A stretch of DNA of 64,000 nucleotides from Anodontia alba (GCA_964016985.1 OZ024830.1:13522295-13586294); one strand, 5' to 3'; shown: positions 10,762-21,489, counted from the stretch's first letter. The notes: a model not told the origin generated them from the sequence alone. A program made the numbers and translations.

Positions 10762-10989
10762 TGAGTAACATGCTTGCTGTATGCACATATATCTACCATA
10801 ATGCATTGGTTATCTGACTACGCCTTTTTACAGAGCTATAAACCCAGATCAATATTTGCATCCGAGCACTGAAGTTCGGGCATTCGCTTTTTGCTCAAGA
10901 AGAAGCCTGTGTGCTGTACAATCTACCGATAAACATCGAAGGATGTGTGCGAATGTGCAGACTGATCTGTGTTCTATTTTAAATTACAA

Positions 10990-11463
10990 TACAGCTGCCA
11001 GAGAAACAAAGGGCAAAAGGCGTTACTTGGAAATACTACAAAGATGTGGCATTGAAGAAACTGAAAAAAAATACTATCAAACATATCCGACTTCTACACG
11101 ATGATACCCCAGCCCATACGTCTGCCATTGTTACATCTTTTTTTTTTTTTGCAAAAAGAGAATGTAACAGTTTTACCATAAGCTCCTTATTCACCAGACC
11201 TTGCCCCAGGTGATCTCTGCCTTTTTTTCGAAATTGAAAACCAGACAGGCGCTTGGCTCTACCGTATACCAGTACCTTACCAGCATACCAAATCAGCTTA
11301 CCGCGACGCATTCCGGAAGTGGATTTATCAACTGAAATTATGCATTTCTAGTCATGAGGAATACTTTGAGTGCATGAAAGAATTTTGTGATTACTTAATA
11401 ACACTTACATTTTGAACGTTCCCGGTAAAAATAAGCAATTCTTTTCGAATATCCCTCGTATAG
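10990..11463 (+). pseudogene. Mariner transposase relic, C-terminal third plus right TIR
   Basis: Conceptual fragments read LLHDDTPAHTSAIVTSF (near 11090-11140, the second catalytic Asp region) and, after frameshifts, SPDLAPGDLCLF (near 11195-11225). A C-terminal AFRKWIYQLKLCISSHEEYF block (near 11310-11370) follows. The element closes with TTCGAATATCCCTCGTA at 11447-11463, matching the TACGAGGGA-type mariner end. The N-terminal two thirds and left end are missing. A T tract at 11140-11150 breaks the frame. Confidence 0.8.
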
Positions 11464-12133
11464 GCGGCTCGTTAGTGTATCAGTTATAAGAAAAACGACA
11501 GCATTACTTTTTTCAGGCATGCGCATTAAACGTTTAAAGATGATCGATCATTGAACACAACAAATGAAAAAAAAAAAAGGTAAAATGGAATGATATCGTG
11601 ACAAACAAAGTGGTAATGACATGACAACCCGACTCTTTTCGCCATTTGTTTCAGTATCAGAAATTATATCTGATCGGTCCATTAACCCGCCAACAGCATT
11701 CTGGGTATATTTATCGGAGGACATTTTGTAACTGTTTTTTTTTTTTTTTTTTTTTTACTTTTATCATACTGCCCAAGTTAGCATGCGTATTGCCTGCTTA
11801 GGAGACAATCACAGCAATTTTGAGTCCTATACTTGATGTAAAGCTATGACCACATAACTGGTGTCTGCTACAATGTACATATATCTACGAGAATGCATTG
11901 GTTAAATTTACCATACCTTATTTAACCGAAAAAAAGTTGATATTTTTCTTATTTCTGCAAGAAAACACTCCTTGTAGGTAGCCATTAGGCATTTCTAATT
12001 CTCGTGAAGATATAATACCCCCTCTTATCTGGAGCTATAAATTCCCTATGTTAAATATTTTTTTGTAGCACATCAATTCCAGAATGGCATGGGCGTCCGC
12101 TGGGCGTCAAAGTGTATATAATAAAGGAATTTA
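11464..12133. other. No gene; probable eroded H1 half
   Basis: At about 11686-11810 a GCATTCTGGGTA...GGAGGACATTTTG left half, poly-T and CTTAGGAGACAATCA look like an eroded H1 hairpin. At 12019-12035 CTTATCTGGAGCTATAA resembles an H8 terminus. Nothing else recognised. Confidence 0.4.
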
Positions 12134-12411
12134 CATTACGAAAACAAGCCTATTCAAATATATTGGAAAATTTACCAGCAAAATATAAAAAATTTCAGAT
12201 AAAAATTCTAATATTTTTCTTATGTCTGCTCAAAAACATAGATTGTGGGTACTCGTTAGAACCGCCTCGCCGAGGCGGTTCTAACGAGTACCCACAATCT
12301 ATGTTTTGAGCTGAAATATGAAAAATAATGTATACCCCTGTAAACCCCAGTTTTACTATATAAAAGTGGGGTTTAAGGGGGTCAACATTATATAGGCATG
12401 TTTTCGTGATG
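12134..12411. mobile_element. H2 hairpin MITE
   Basis: Family H2: terminal inversion CATTACGAAAAC against GTTTTCGTGATG. Interior: CAAATATATTGGAAAATTTA, ATTCTAATATTTTTCTTATT, CTGCTCAAAAACATAGATTG, then the strong palindrome TACTCGTTAGAACCGCCTCG and its exact inverse. The right arm switches to an unrelated block, AAACCCCAGTTTTACTATAT, and GTGGGGTTTAAGGGGGTCAA, itself a second small hairpin. About 278 bp; seven copies in this window, all 274-314 bp unless interrupted. Confidence 0.9.
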
Positions 12412-13724
12412 TGAACATAAATGTCCAGTGCGGAGATTATGCGCATCCTAACAGTCTCATCAATGTAAGGTCCTTGTGGAATTTACCTTATAACATGCAC
12501 TTCATGCTCGCTAATTCCAGGCCTATGAAATCCTTACTCGTTGCTAAAACGCCACCAGATTTAACATACCACATTTTTACAATCCGTCCAAATTAATAAC
12601 TACCTAAAAAGTAGTTCCATGCTAACGCAGATAACGCTAACTGCTGCATTTAAACATTCGATGCTTATAAATAGAAAATAAATAAGCAAAACCAAAGAAA
12701 ACTTCAAACTTTTTAAGATTTTATCTCGTGTGTGTGGGAGGGGGCGTATGGGGAGGTTACTTATGGATAACTGTGGTACGATGTACGAGCCAGTATATTA
12801 CGAAACCTACTCCATTCATATACCTGGCCTTAGAAAAAAACGGACCTGTTCATATACTAGATCGTCTGAAATGTTGTCCTATTCATATACTGCCCTTTGT
12901 TTTTGTATCCATTTATTACTGGTAGTTAGACAAATATCGCAGTCAATTCATTGACTACAAAGAGACCAAGCAGCCTCGAAACATATCTGAGCGAAAAATA
13001 TGTGCATATACCGGGATGTCCGAAAAGTAGGGCCTTTCATACATGTATACCGATCAAGAAAAATCGGGTCAATCATATACGTTGAAAAAAGGGGGCTAAT
13101 CATATACCAGGCAGTGCAGAAAAAGGGGGCTATTCGGCACGCACATGCGTACTATGCCATATATAGGATTACAACCCGCCCCCTCACCCCTCCCAAACCC
13201 CTACCCCCTACCAACCCCCTTCCCAAGAGAGGATTTTTATCATATTTACAATACTCCAGTATAACGCGCCAAATATACAGCGTTGGGTAAAAAGTGTACC
13301 GAGCAGCGGACCTACTAAACACCGAAAATGATCTTTTGATCTTTTCCACCGAAAAGAGGGTATCGGGTACCGGAAAGGGTGTTTATGTGTGGCTTGTTTT
13401 TGTTGTTTTTGTTGTTGTTGTTGTTTTTTATTTTATTTTATTTTTTTTTTTCAGCGTAAATCCAATCAGTTCTAGAGAGGCAAATGAAATTTCAAGTACC
13501 CGCCTCCATCAGGACCCTCAGTCCTTTGATTGTTTACCCTATCATAACTAAGTTAGGTTCATTACTCCTGGGGAAGCATGGGCGTAAAACTCAGCAGGAT
13601 AATGAGCGGTAGCAACTTAATGATGAGAAATTGAAAACAGCTTTAACACTAGTCCGAACTTAAAACGTTCACGCATCAAATACACAGAAAGAGGCGGAAC
13701 ATAAAATTGACATAATTTCATAAT
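12412..13724. other. No gene; dispersed-repeat fragment and low-complexity sequence
   Basis: At 12549-12640 GCCACCAGATTTAACATACC and AACTACCTAAAAAGTAGTTC form a segment shared with 15140-15250 in opposite orientation. At 13175-13230 a C/A-rich run is followed by AT-rich sequence with GTT repeats near 13400. The ORFs 12728-13551 are low complexity and lack conserved motifs. Confidence 0.45.
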
Positions 13725-13934
13725 ACTTAGCCTTTACCATTCTCTGACCAAATTCAGCAGACCACAAAATGTCTGATATTTTTTTTCCTGTTTTTTCCAC
13801 TGACATTTAATGCTAATTGTCTCCTAAGGAGGCAATTTTCAATGACATATCAAGGTCTTTTTTTTGGAAAAATAAGAAAAAAATATTTCATAATGTCGTC
13901 TGCTGAAATGTTTACCAAGCATGCTAAGTGTTGA
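13725..13934. mobile_element. H1 hairpin MITE
   Basis: CTTAGCCTTTACCATTCTCT at the left, AATTCAGCAGACCACAAAAT, TTGTCTCCTAAGGAGGCAAT at the tip (a perfect small palindrome), and AATGTCGTCTGCTGAAATGT with GCATGCTAAGTGTTGA at the right. Confidence 0.8.
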
Positions 13935-15025
13935 CCAATTTCAATAACTATCAGGCTGACAGGGTACATTTATTGTCTCTCATCCTTTCTCACTGGAAAA
14001 TGTAAATATGTTCAGGCAAAACAAAATGACATTAGCGCATACATCAAACGCCCCGTTCAGCCTACGCCTCATGCCAGGTGGAAGCCATGATGCCCGCTCT
14101 TCAATAAAAATTTGAAAAATTTTACTTTACTTTATTTTCACCTAAAAGTTGTTCAGATGACATCAAAATTCAAAAACTTTATTTGCAGACTTCATCTTCA
14201 TACAGTTCCTGGCCTTAGACTGGATACAGCCTTCTGTGACTAAATCTTTTCTTACTTTTAATCCTGTTTGATAATCCACTAAAATGAAATCAAAATAATA
14301 ACATGACTATTAAGACTGGTCACAGAACCCAAAGATACTTGGGTCAGTAAGTCGTATGTGGTCCATATCTGATCTGTTGCATTTTTCGAACTCTAATTTT
14401 TGTATTTTTGAACAACAGTTTTCCCCGTCTAAAAACGATTTTGAAACAAAAAATCTAATATTTTCTGGAAATGTATCTATGCATAAAAGAGATATCTTCC
14501 CAGCAAATAGTTTTTGCTGTTGTTGTTGTTATTATTATTATTTATTTTGGTTTTTTTTTTTTACAAAAGTGTTTTAGACACAGTCTGATTTCTAATTTTG
14601 TTAAAAAATATAAACCGCAAAACAGAGGATAAAACAATGCAAAAGATCAGATTTGGACCACATGCACTCTACTGACCCAAGTATCGGTATTAGAACCTTC
14701 GTTTTTCACATTAGATTCTATAGTATCGGCGAAATATATGACATGGTAGATTTTTATCATAATCAAAATACTGAGAGTGCTAACTGGGGCGGTTGCCTGA
14801 AATTCTATAGGCCTCTAGAACTGAAGCAATATTCGGCCCTTTTCGGTGTTTAGTAGGACCGCGACCCGGATTAAACTTTTTAACCAACGCTGTAAACGAC
14901 GCATATTACTGGAGTATTCATATTCGGCAGACGATATTTCGTACTCAATTTGACTAAAAGCTTATTTCTTCAAAATTTTGAAGTTTTCTTTGGTTTTGTT
15001 TCTTTATTCGCCATTTAAAAGCACC
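13935..15025. other. No confident gene outside the exon-like segment
   Basis: Apart from the segment at 14170-14310, this holds AT-rich DNA with a GTT/ATT microsatellite near 14518-14550. ORFs at 14356 and 14653 have no recognisable domains. Confidence 0.4.
14170..14310 (-). other. Exon-like segment with acceptor and AATAAA
   Basis: On the minus strand a pyrimidine-rich TTTGATTTCATTTTAG acceptor-like sequence precedes a frame reading YQTGLKVRKDLVTEGC and ending soon after; AATAAAG follows near 14180. A homologous minus-strand segment lies at 29.70-29.93 kb and a shorter inverted one at 29.95-30.05 kb. Similarity extends into the putative intron (CATGACTAT...GGTCAC), so this may be an old repeat and not a gene. 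Confidence 0.3.
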
Positions 15026-15026
15026 A

Positions 15027-15028
<2 letters not shown>

Positions 15029-15117
<89 letters not shown>

Positions 15118-15141
15118 TAGATAGATAGATAGATAGATTTC
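15029..15141. repeat. (AT)n microsatellite running into (GATA)n
   Basis: About 85 bases of alternating AT from 15029, then GATAGATAGATAGATAGATA to about 15138. The apparent ORF made of Tyr-Ile repeats is an artefact. Confidence 0.95.
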
Positions 15142-15440
15142 GCATTAGCAGGGAACTACTTGTTTGGTAGCTATTAGATTTGTAGTAACAAGAAAACGGA
15201 TTGCCGAATTGTGGTATGTTAAATCCGGTGGCGATTGGCAACTGCCTCCAAAAAGAGGTCTCAGTTTATCCAGCATTTCTGCCTTAGGGATAATGAACAC
15301 ATCTCCAAGGGAGTGAATTATAATGTAGAAATATTTGTCTCGCTTCTCGTCAGGGGTTGGGCTACTCTTAAAGGAAAGAATTTGCTCCCCCTGGGACCAT
15401 ATTCTATCTGTTAAGAACTGTCTCCGCCCTTCCCCCATTT
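15142..15440 (-). mobile_element. Dispersed repeat fragment with GEQILSFKSSP coding trace
   Basis: A minus-strand frame of 97 residues includes GEQILSFKSSPT near residues 17-28 and ends CQSPPDLTYHNSAIRF. Both halves recur elsewhere: CTACTCTTAAAGGAAAGAAT at 63.59 kb with the same GEQILSFKSSP frame, and GATTTAACATACCACA at 12.56 kb. This marks it as repeated DNA, perhaps a relic of a coding element. I do not recognise the protein. Confidence 0.5.
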
Positions 15441-16245
15441 TTAAAGCTTCAAAATACTAGAGAGGCATCTCTCTGTCTTAATAAAAGGTCTCCCTTTGTA
15501 AAAGAAACCGCTAAATCGTTCACCTCAATATTTTATCTCCGATGTACAACCAAAGTATGGGAGCAGGGAAAGGCCAGAGCAATGTGAACCCGGTGGACAA
15601 CCAAAATATGGGAGTAGGGAAAGCCCAGAGTAACCTGAACCTTCAGGTTGTCCGGTGGGTTTCTTAAAAATGTGTGCATGCTGTTCAGATCCTCTAAATA
15701 TCTAATAAAGTACACGTAAATACTTAAGGGCCTGCTAAACCCATATCAGACTGCTCATTCGCGCGTTCTGATAAAGCTTCACTGGGGTAATCAGAGATAC
15801 GAGGGGTGATCGACGATTAATGGTACATAAATGAATAGCTCTTTACAGATTATGACTGAATACATTGCCAACGCATATCCGGCAATTGCCATTTTCTTTA
15901 TTTAATTCCCAAACTGAATGAGAGGAAAACTTCTCGATATTCGGAAGTTGTTGTGCGTATCCGCTAAGCAAATAAGGATGAAAAACGAAAATCTCATTAG
16001 AATGTCAAAGACATCTCATTGTTGCTAACGTCAGTTTCCCATTACTTAATACATTAAATCCAAATATGCCAAAGCATGCCTTTACCGTGAAAAAATACCA
16101 ACGTGGCGTCCATCTAAAGGTGAGGTTACTAAAGAAAGATTCGTTTCCAGTCGTTTTTTTTTTTGTTTTTTTTTTCATGCTTTTTGAGAAACAGAACTCG
16201 TTCCAGTATTTGTTGCAGATATATCGTTTACACAGACTACTAAAG
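15441..16245. other. No gene; direct duplication of a ~50-bp motif
   Basis: At 15540-15640 ACAACCAAAGTATGGGAGCA...AAAGGCCAGAG and ACAACCAAAATATGGGAGTA...AAAGCCCAGAG form two tandem units. At about 15798 ATACGAGGGGTGATCGACG resembles a mariner terminus without transposase beside it. Confidence 0.45.
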
Positions 16246-16474
16246 TTAACCCATTTATGCCGAATGAACTATTCTGCCTTAAATTGTTTGGACAGGTCCA
16301 TTTCCTATATAAGGGGTATCTGGTTAGTTTTTATTATTGTCATGTTTTGTAGAAATTTCTGAACTTAATGCCAACAGTGTAGATCCTTAACAGACGCCTC
16401 GTTCTCCTGCGTCTGATCTGGGTCTACTGTTTGCCAATGTCCCTTTTATTGGACGCCAGGCTTAAATGGGTTAA
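16246..16474. mobile_element. H4 element, complete, TTAA-bounded
   Basis: Ends TTAACCCATTTATGCC and GGCTTAAATGGGTTAA match at 14 of 16 positions. The interior has AACAGTGTAGATCCTTAACA and GCGTCTGATCTGGGTCTACT, the ACTGTTTGCC module shared with other families, and AATGTCCCTTTTATTGGACG. TTAA at both ends followed by CCC suggests mobilisation by a piggyBac-like transposase. No coding sequence. Confidence 0.85.
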
Positions 16475-16493
16475 CTCGGTTTGCCCTATGAAT

Positions 16494-16633
16494 TGTTTGC
16501 TTGTATTGAGTTTTTACGGTCCAGTCAAACCACTGGGGTCATGTCGAGCGCGGCCAGTTTACCTAACCATACTTTTTTTCTGGGTAGGCTTAATCCTCTA
16601 AGGGGTTAACCAGTACTTCTTTCACCAGAAATC
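16494..16633 (-). mobile_element. SINE-A, 5'-truncated, with target-site duplication
   Basis: Only the 3' half is present: GTCCAGTCAAACCACTGGGG, TCATGTCGAGCGCGGCCAG, TTTACCTAACCATAC and GGTTAACCAGTAC align with the 62.1-kb copy. Flanks GCCCTATGAAT (16483-16493) and GCCCTACGAAT (16634-16644) form an 11-bp duplication with one change. Truncation at the tRNA side is typical of incomplete reverse transcription. Confidence 0.8.
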
Positions 16634-16948
16634 GCCCTACGAATAAATTAGACGTTAAACTTGTCCAGTTTCTTTTTTAACACCCCTCGTTTACACAACA
16701 ATTAAATACATGTACACACCACTCCAACAATCCAGTTTTCGCATGATATTCATACAACGTCGCATTAACGTCAATGTATCGTCATGCCGTTTATATAACG
16801 TAGCATTAACACCATTGCAACGTCATGACGTTGCATCGACTTTGATGCAACCTTGTCTGAACATTGTTTCCGCTGGAAACGTCGTTTCAACGCCAATACG
16901 ACCTCGTTAAGATTATACGTGTTTATTTAGCAAAGCATTTTGTCTTAC

Positions 16949-17091
16949 CTGCTAGATACATGTCCAACTGCTACCAACACGGCTCCAACAAACGTCAGAA
17001 TGACCCCCAAAGAGAAAATCCCCACAACCGTCTTCTCCGAGATCATCCACCTGTGTGGGGTTTTAGGGGCCAGATAGGATCCGTATCGCAT
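16949..17091 (-). CDS. Candidate first coding exon of a host membrane protein
   Basis: On the minus strand an ATG at 17091 opens a 47-codon frame (143 nt) ending at an AG|GTAAGA splice donor, consensus for animal introns, in phase 2. Without splicing the frame hits TAA inside the donor, as expected for an exon. The N-terminus (about 20 residues, MRYGSYLAPKTPHRW...) is basic and polar. It is followed by a strong hydrophobic stretch from about residue 22 to 44 (VVGIFSLGVILTFVGAVLVA), fitting a transmembrane helix. Base composition is more GC-rich than the flanks and no copy is seen elsewhere in the window. The frame stays open upstream to 17133. I do not recognise the family and could not find the next exon at lower coordinates. 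Confidence 0.5.
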
Positions 17092-17133
17092 TTTTAAAGG
17101 TTTGCGAATCGAGGAAAATAAATCCTTGAACAC

Positions 17134-17650
17134 ACTATTTTGTTAACACTTCCGAACTTACACTATTCTGTGAAAAATATGCTCCGCTTCCTTGCAGACG
17201 CAAGTTTAATCATTTAATTTGTTCATAGACATTCCACAATATCAAAAAGTACTTTTCACAATCTAGAACTCCAGCGAGGCTGCATTAGTTTCTTGGCATG
17301 AATTTCTGCAAATTTGTACCAATATCAACCACATCAGCACTGTCAAAATAAACCCCCTAGGATTTCTGCCTCACATTATTATTTCTTTACTTACTGAGAA
17401 GTAGACTTGTCTGTAAATTCGATCCTGCCAACGTCGTGTTTGCAAACTATCAGATCCGTATCTAATAGAATTTTTATTGATCTGATCTTGAGAAAATCCA
17501 TCATAACCATCACGCCATCAAACGCTCATAAAGTTAGTCCATCAGCACAAACTGAAATATAAAAATTCAATACTCAAAGAAATATGTGGTGTGTAAAATA
17601 GTTCCTGAAAGCATCTGAATTCAATGGCCCAAAGCTTCTCTGATTTCATC
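17134..17650. other. Upstream of the candidate exon; nothing recognised
   Basis: Single-copy-looking AT-rich sequence lying 5' of the minus-strand exon. It would hold the promoter and 5' UTR if that exon is real. No TATA-like box or repeat stands out. Confidence 0.35.
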
Positions 17651-17843
17651 TGTCAAAGCTCTAGATAAGCGCATCGTTTTCAACCAAAAAGTATTTTTAT
17701 TTTTCTTATTTTTCCGCGTAATCATATGTTGTAGTACTCATTAGAAGCGCCTCATCGAGACACTTCTAATAAGTATCCACAATATATGTTTTTACGAAGA
17801 CATAAGAAAAATAATTATCTGACTCTTACCTGGAGCTATGATC
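17650..17843. mobile_element. H8 hairpin MITE
   Basis: Termini AAGCTCTAGATAAGCGC and ACTCTTACCTGGAGCTATGA invert imperfectly. The arm is TATTTTTCTTATTTTTCCGC and the centre CATATGTTGTAGTACTCATT, AGAAGCGCCTC...CACTTCTAATAAGTATCCAC. The centre is the same palindromic core as in H2 although the termini differ. Confidence 0.75.
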
Positions 17844-18230
17844 GGTTCTGCTCCTATGTGGTAATTTATCAAAATTCTAGGTAACAGCCAGCTTCATTTG
17901 GCTCGCTGCCTAATACTTACTCTTATTCTGGTTTAAATCGCAGCAGTTATTGTTCGCTCAGTGATTGCTTGATAGGTGTCTACTTGCTGACATTTACACT
18001 TGCCACGCCATTGCTTATTACATTCCATAATCTCTGGCTGGAATAATGTTGGCTAAGCTATTAATTGGCTATCAGTTCCAATCAACTTTTAAAAGTATTT
18101 TGTTCAATTTTAGTTGTTCTTCAAGTTTTATTCCTTTATTTACCATTAGCATACAACAGGGAAGTCCCTGCACTGCTTCGTATAAGCAATGAACAGTACG
18201 TCTCTGCTATAAGCAACGCATAAATGTTAT

Positions 18231-18497
18231 TTGGGTCGCGCCATGCGAAAACGGGCTTCAGGCATATGCGGACAGTGAAGGCCCAGATCAGCCTGCGCAT
18301 CAGCGCAGTCTGATCAGGGCATTCACTGTCTGCTAACGGAATCATTTGATACTACTAAGAGCTCATCACACTACTTGACACTACAGACTGTGTGAATGGA
18401 AAGCAAAATCCCGTATACTTTGCGCATGCGCAGGATGGTATGAATATTCGCATTTTTGTGCATGTTCGAAGGCACTTTTTCGCTTAATGCAGTCCAA
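18231..18497. mobile_element. H6 hairpin MITE
   Basis: Left end GGGTCGCGCCATGCGAAAAC, then GGCATATGCGGACAGTGAAG, CCCAGATCAGCCTGCGCATC and CGCAGTCTGATCAGGGCATT, forming an inner hairpin. The right part has TTTGCGCATGCGCAGGATGG and ends GGCACTTTTTCGCTTAATGC. The 45.37-kb copy has the same order. Confidence 0.75.
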
Positions 18498-18696
18498 TTG
18501 ATAGTTATTTACGAGATGGTTTACTTACATTTATTCAGTTTATTCTGACAGCTAGTTTCTTTTTATTTTATTCTGTTCACCAAAGCCTTTAAATGATTTT
18601 TTTTCTTAAAAATTTAATTCTGTCACTGACAGCAAAATATTGTTCTTCCCCTTTTTCAGTCGTTTCTTCACCATCGTATTTAAGTCTTGTTATTAA

Positions 18697-20135
18697 ATAG
18701 AGGATATTTATTCTTTTGCTGTGAATACCATAAATATTGTCATCGAATGAAATGAAAACATCAGTATTTTCACGAGTGCGAAGCACGAGTGAAAATTTGA
18801 ATGTTTTCATTGCACGAGATGAAAATTTTTATGGTATTCACTGAAAAAGAGTAAATTTTCTTTTTATTTTATTGTTCACACGTCAATGCGCGTTTCTGAC
18901 GTCATAAGTAACGTCACCAAACAAAACATGAACGTCATGGCGTCGACGCTCAGTGCTTAACATGTGAACCGCATGAGAGACAAAAAACAAAAAAAATCGG
19001 CGAAACAAAATACTTTTGATACCATAATGTTCCTTACATTCTAACTAAGAAAATGCATACCAACATTTGATAGTTTAGTTCAGAAACAAAGAAGTTAGAG
19101 GTGTTCAAAAATCTGAAGTGGAGGTAACATCCACTTCTGAAACAGTGAAGAAAACCGAAGTCGTCCAAAGCGAAGAGTGAAAATATAAATCGTATCATTC
19201 ACTATAGTGAAATGATACGATATCAATTCACTAGTGATTGATACCACTTTTATTTTCATCAGATATACACTGATTTCACCGCTGACAATAAAATAAATTC
19301 TTTTATTGTTATTATTTTTTTTTATATTTTCCCCCAATAAACAGGCTTTGACATTTCATGCAATTTGCATGAAATGTCAGAGCCCATTTCTGGGGAAAAT
19401 AAGAAAAATATCATAAAGCTACTGAATTAGCCCAGAGTGTGGTTTAACCTTTTTATATATCAAAAGTGCATTTGCAGTTATCATGAAGTATCAATACTAA
19501 CCATCAGTATCACGATTTATTTTATTGTTAGCAGTGAAATCAATGTATATCTGGTGAAAATAAAAGTGGTATCAATCACTAGTGAATTGATATCGTATCA
19601 TTTCACTATAGTGACTGATACGATTTATATTTTCACTCCTCGCTTTGGGCGACTTCGGTTTTCTTCATTGTTTCAGATGTGGATCTTACCTCCACTTCAG
19701 ATTTTTGAACACCTCTAACTTCTTTGTTTCTTAACTAAAGTATCAAGTGTTGGTATGCATTTTCTTAGTTAGAATGTAAGGAACATTTTGGTATCAAAAT
19801 AATTTCGATTTGCCGATTTTTTTTTTTTTTTTTTTTTTTTATTTGGTCGTCTCTCCAGCGTTTCACATGTTAAGCACTGAGCGTCGACGCCATGACGTTC
19901 ATATTTTGTTTGGTGACGTTATTTATGACGTCAGAAACGCGCATTGGCGTGTAAACAAAAAAAAGAAAAAGAAAATTTACTCTTTTTCAGTGAATACCAT
20001 AAAAATGTTTTATCTCGGGTAATGAAAATATTCAAATTTTCACTCGTGCTTCGCACTAGTGTGAATATTGATGTTTTCATTACACTCGATGACAATATTT
20101 ATGGTATTCACAGCAAAAGAGTAAATATCCTCTAT
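18697..20135. mobile_element. Inverted repeat I: 1.44-kb foldback element
   Basis: Left arm 18697-19303 and right arm about 19516-20135 are extended inverse copies over some 610 bp. Outer ends are ATAGAGGATATTTATTCTTT and ACTCTTT...: AAAGAGTAAATATCCTCTAT. Matching landmarks include GACGTTCAT/ATGAACGTC, TCGACGC, GTTAGAATGTAAGGAAC and GTGGAGGTAA. Each arm contains its own smaller palindromes (around TTCACGAGTGCGAAGCACG and TCACTATAGTGAA). The ~210-bp loop carries an H1 fragment. No transposase. The mirrored ORFs of about 80-93 aa in the two arms are the same sequence read from opposite strands. Confidence 0.9.
19318..19440. mobile_element. H1 fragment in the loop of inverted repeat I
   Basis: TTTTCCCCCAATAAACAGGC, TTTGACATTTCATGCAATTT and its mirror GCATGAAATGTCAGAGCCCA, then CTGGGGAAAATAAGAAAAAT and GCCCAGAGTGTGGTTTAA. 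The inner GACGAC parts are lost or changed (AAGCTACTGAA). Confidence 0.7.
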
Positions 20136-20139
20136 ACAG

Positions 20140-20590
20140 TATCATCACAAAAAATGTCATGATATATCGATGCGCTGATGATATCGCCCCAGCTCTATTA
20201 CTTATGCGCTGTATTACGCAGTTGTTATATAAACAGCATGCCTCTGATCTAATAATAGGCTAGATAATATCTACATATCTGCATTGTATTCTAGGTATTT
20301 TCAGGTTTATTGTGTTTTCCTCCCGATCTGTTCTTGGTATGCTTCCACTAATTGTTTGTTCTTATTACCTACTTTACAGCCGCTATTTCTATTTTCTGTC
20401 AGTTTTCATCTATCATTGGTTTGTTATGGCTTCTTATATTATCACTTTTTTGCATTCATATATTTTATGCCTTATTGTTTTTCCAGTCCTGCGAATTTTC
20501 CAAGAATCCCAGGATAATTCGCTCTGCTGCTTACTGATAGTTGTTCGTCTCCGCATCTGTATTCAATTATTTAATAATTGCTTATCTGAT
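20140..20590. other. No gene accepted; hydrophobic AT-rich ORFs
   Basis: Overlapping ORFs around 20284-20659 encode Phe/Leu/Tyr-rich peptides in all three plus frames, as expected from T-rich DNA. The longest (115 aa) runs into an H1 element. No domain or splice evidence. Confidence 0.4.
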
Positions 20591-20780
20591 TTTAATCCTT
20601 CGAACGCTAGACAGAATCGTAGCAGACGACATTCTATTTTTTTTTTTCAGAGAAAATAAGACTTGGGATTTCATGTGAATCATCTCATGAAATGTCAAGT
20701 CTTATTTTCTCTGAAAAAATATAATAAAGTGTCGTCTGCTGCAGTTGTGAAAATATCGCTTTAGGGGTTGAAGGCAGACA
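20591..20780. mobile_element. H1 hairpin MITE, GTAGCAGACGAC subtype
   Basis: TTAATCCTTCGAACGCTAGA, GTAGCAGACGACATTCTA, poly-T, CAGAGAAAATAAGACTTG, then inverse CAAGTCTTATTTTCTCTG and GTGTCGTCTGCTGCAG, ending ATCGCTTTAGGGGTTGAAGG. A clean fold-back. Confidence 0.85.
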
Positions 20781-21489
20781 CTGTAATTGGGTGATTGCAG
20801 TAAATGAGAGATATTATACCTCGAACTTCAGCCGTTTCCTGCTCTCATTATTATACCAGTATTGTAGTTTAGCCCTTAACTCTATTATCCTGCTGTTCGC
20901 GACTATTTACTTTTTCGAGGAGTAGGCTTATCAGAGTGCATCTCAGGATCTCCAGAAACAAGGCTCATTCTTAAGTTCTATGTTTGCAGACAGGCGAGGG
21001 GATGTGCGGTAACACAATGCCAGTCAGTGAAATTATTTTCCAAAATAACAGTCATATTTCACCACTCTCTGTTGTGTTCTTTTTTACGACCCCACCCCTA
21101 TCTAATCAGACAGGACCCTGTGCCAATCACGAGGACTCTACCTAAACAACTTCCGGCGATAAATGTACACAAGCGGTAGTCGTATCAATGCAAGTGCTCA
21201 AATCCTTCATGCAACAGTCACATTTGGCGCTAGTCTCATAAAGCTGTGTTTTGTTGTTGTTGTTTTTTGTTTTGTTTTCACCGTTAACCTTGATTAGCCA
21301 CGTGACACTATCACATGATAGTAACGTGACCACGACTTATCCTCAAATGGTATGTCTGTGAAATGGAACACCAAATGTACAAGCCTGAATAAAATCGATG
21401 TAAAACGAGGGCAATAACGGATACTCAGGTATGGGTGCCCCTTCCTTCCATAGACCCAGATCAGGAGAAAATGCAGTAGGATAAAGGTT

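Noticed and set aside
14954..15241. ORF with a long Tyr-Ile repeat
   Set aside because: Translation of the (AT)n tract.
15797..16100. Left end of a mariner element
   Set aside because: ATACGAGGGGTGATCG resembles a mariner end, but no transposase similarity follows.
19095..19718. Two ORFs (80 and 93 aa) with the same protein sequence in opposite orientation
   Set aside because: They are the same sequence in the two arms of inverted repeat I; AT-rich and without recognisable domain.
20284..20659. 115-aa hydrophobic ORF that could be a membrane protein
   Set aside because: All three frames are similarly hydrophobic because the DNA is T-rich, and the end lies in an H1 element.
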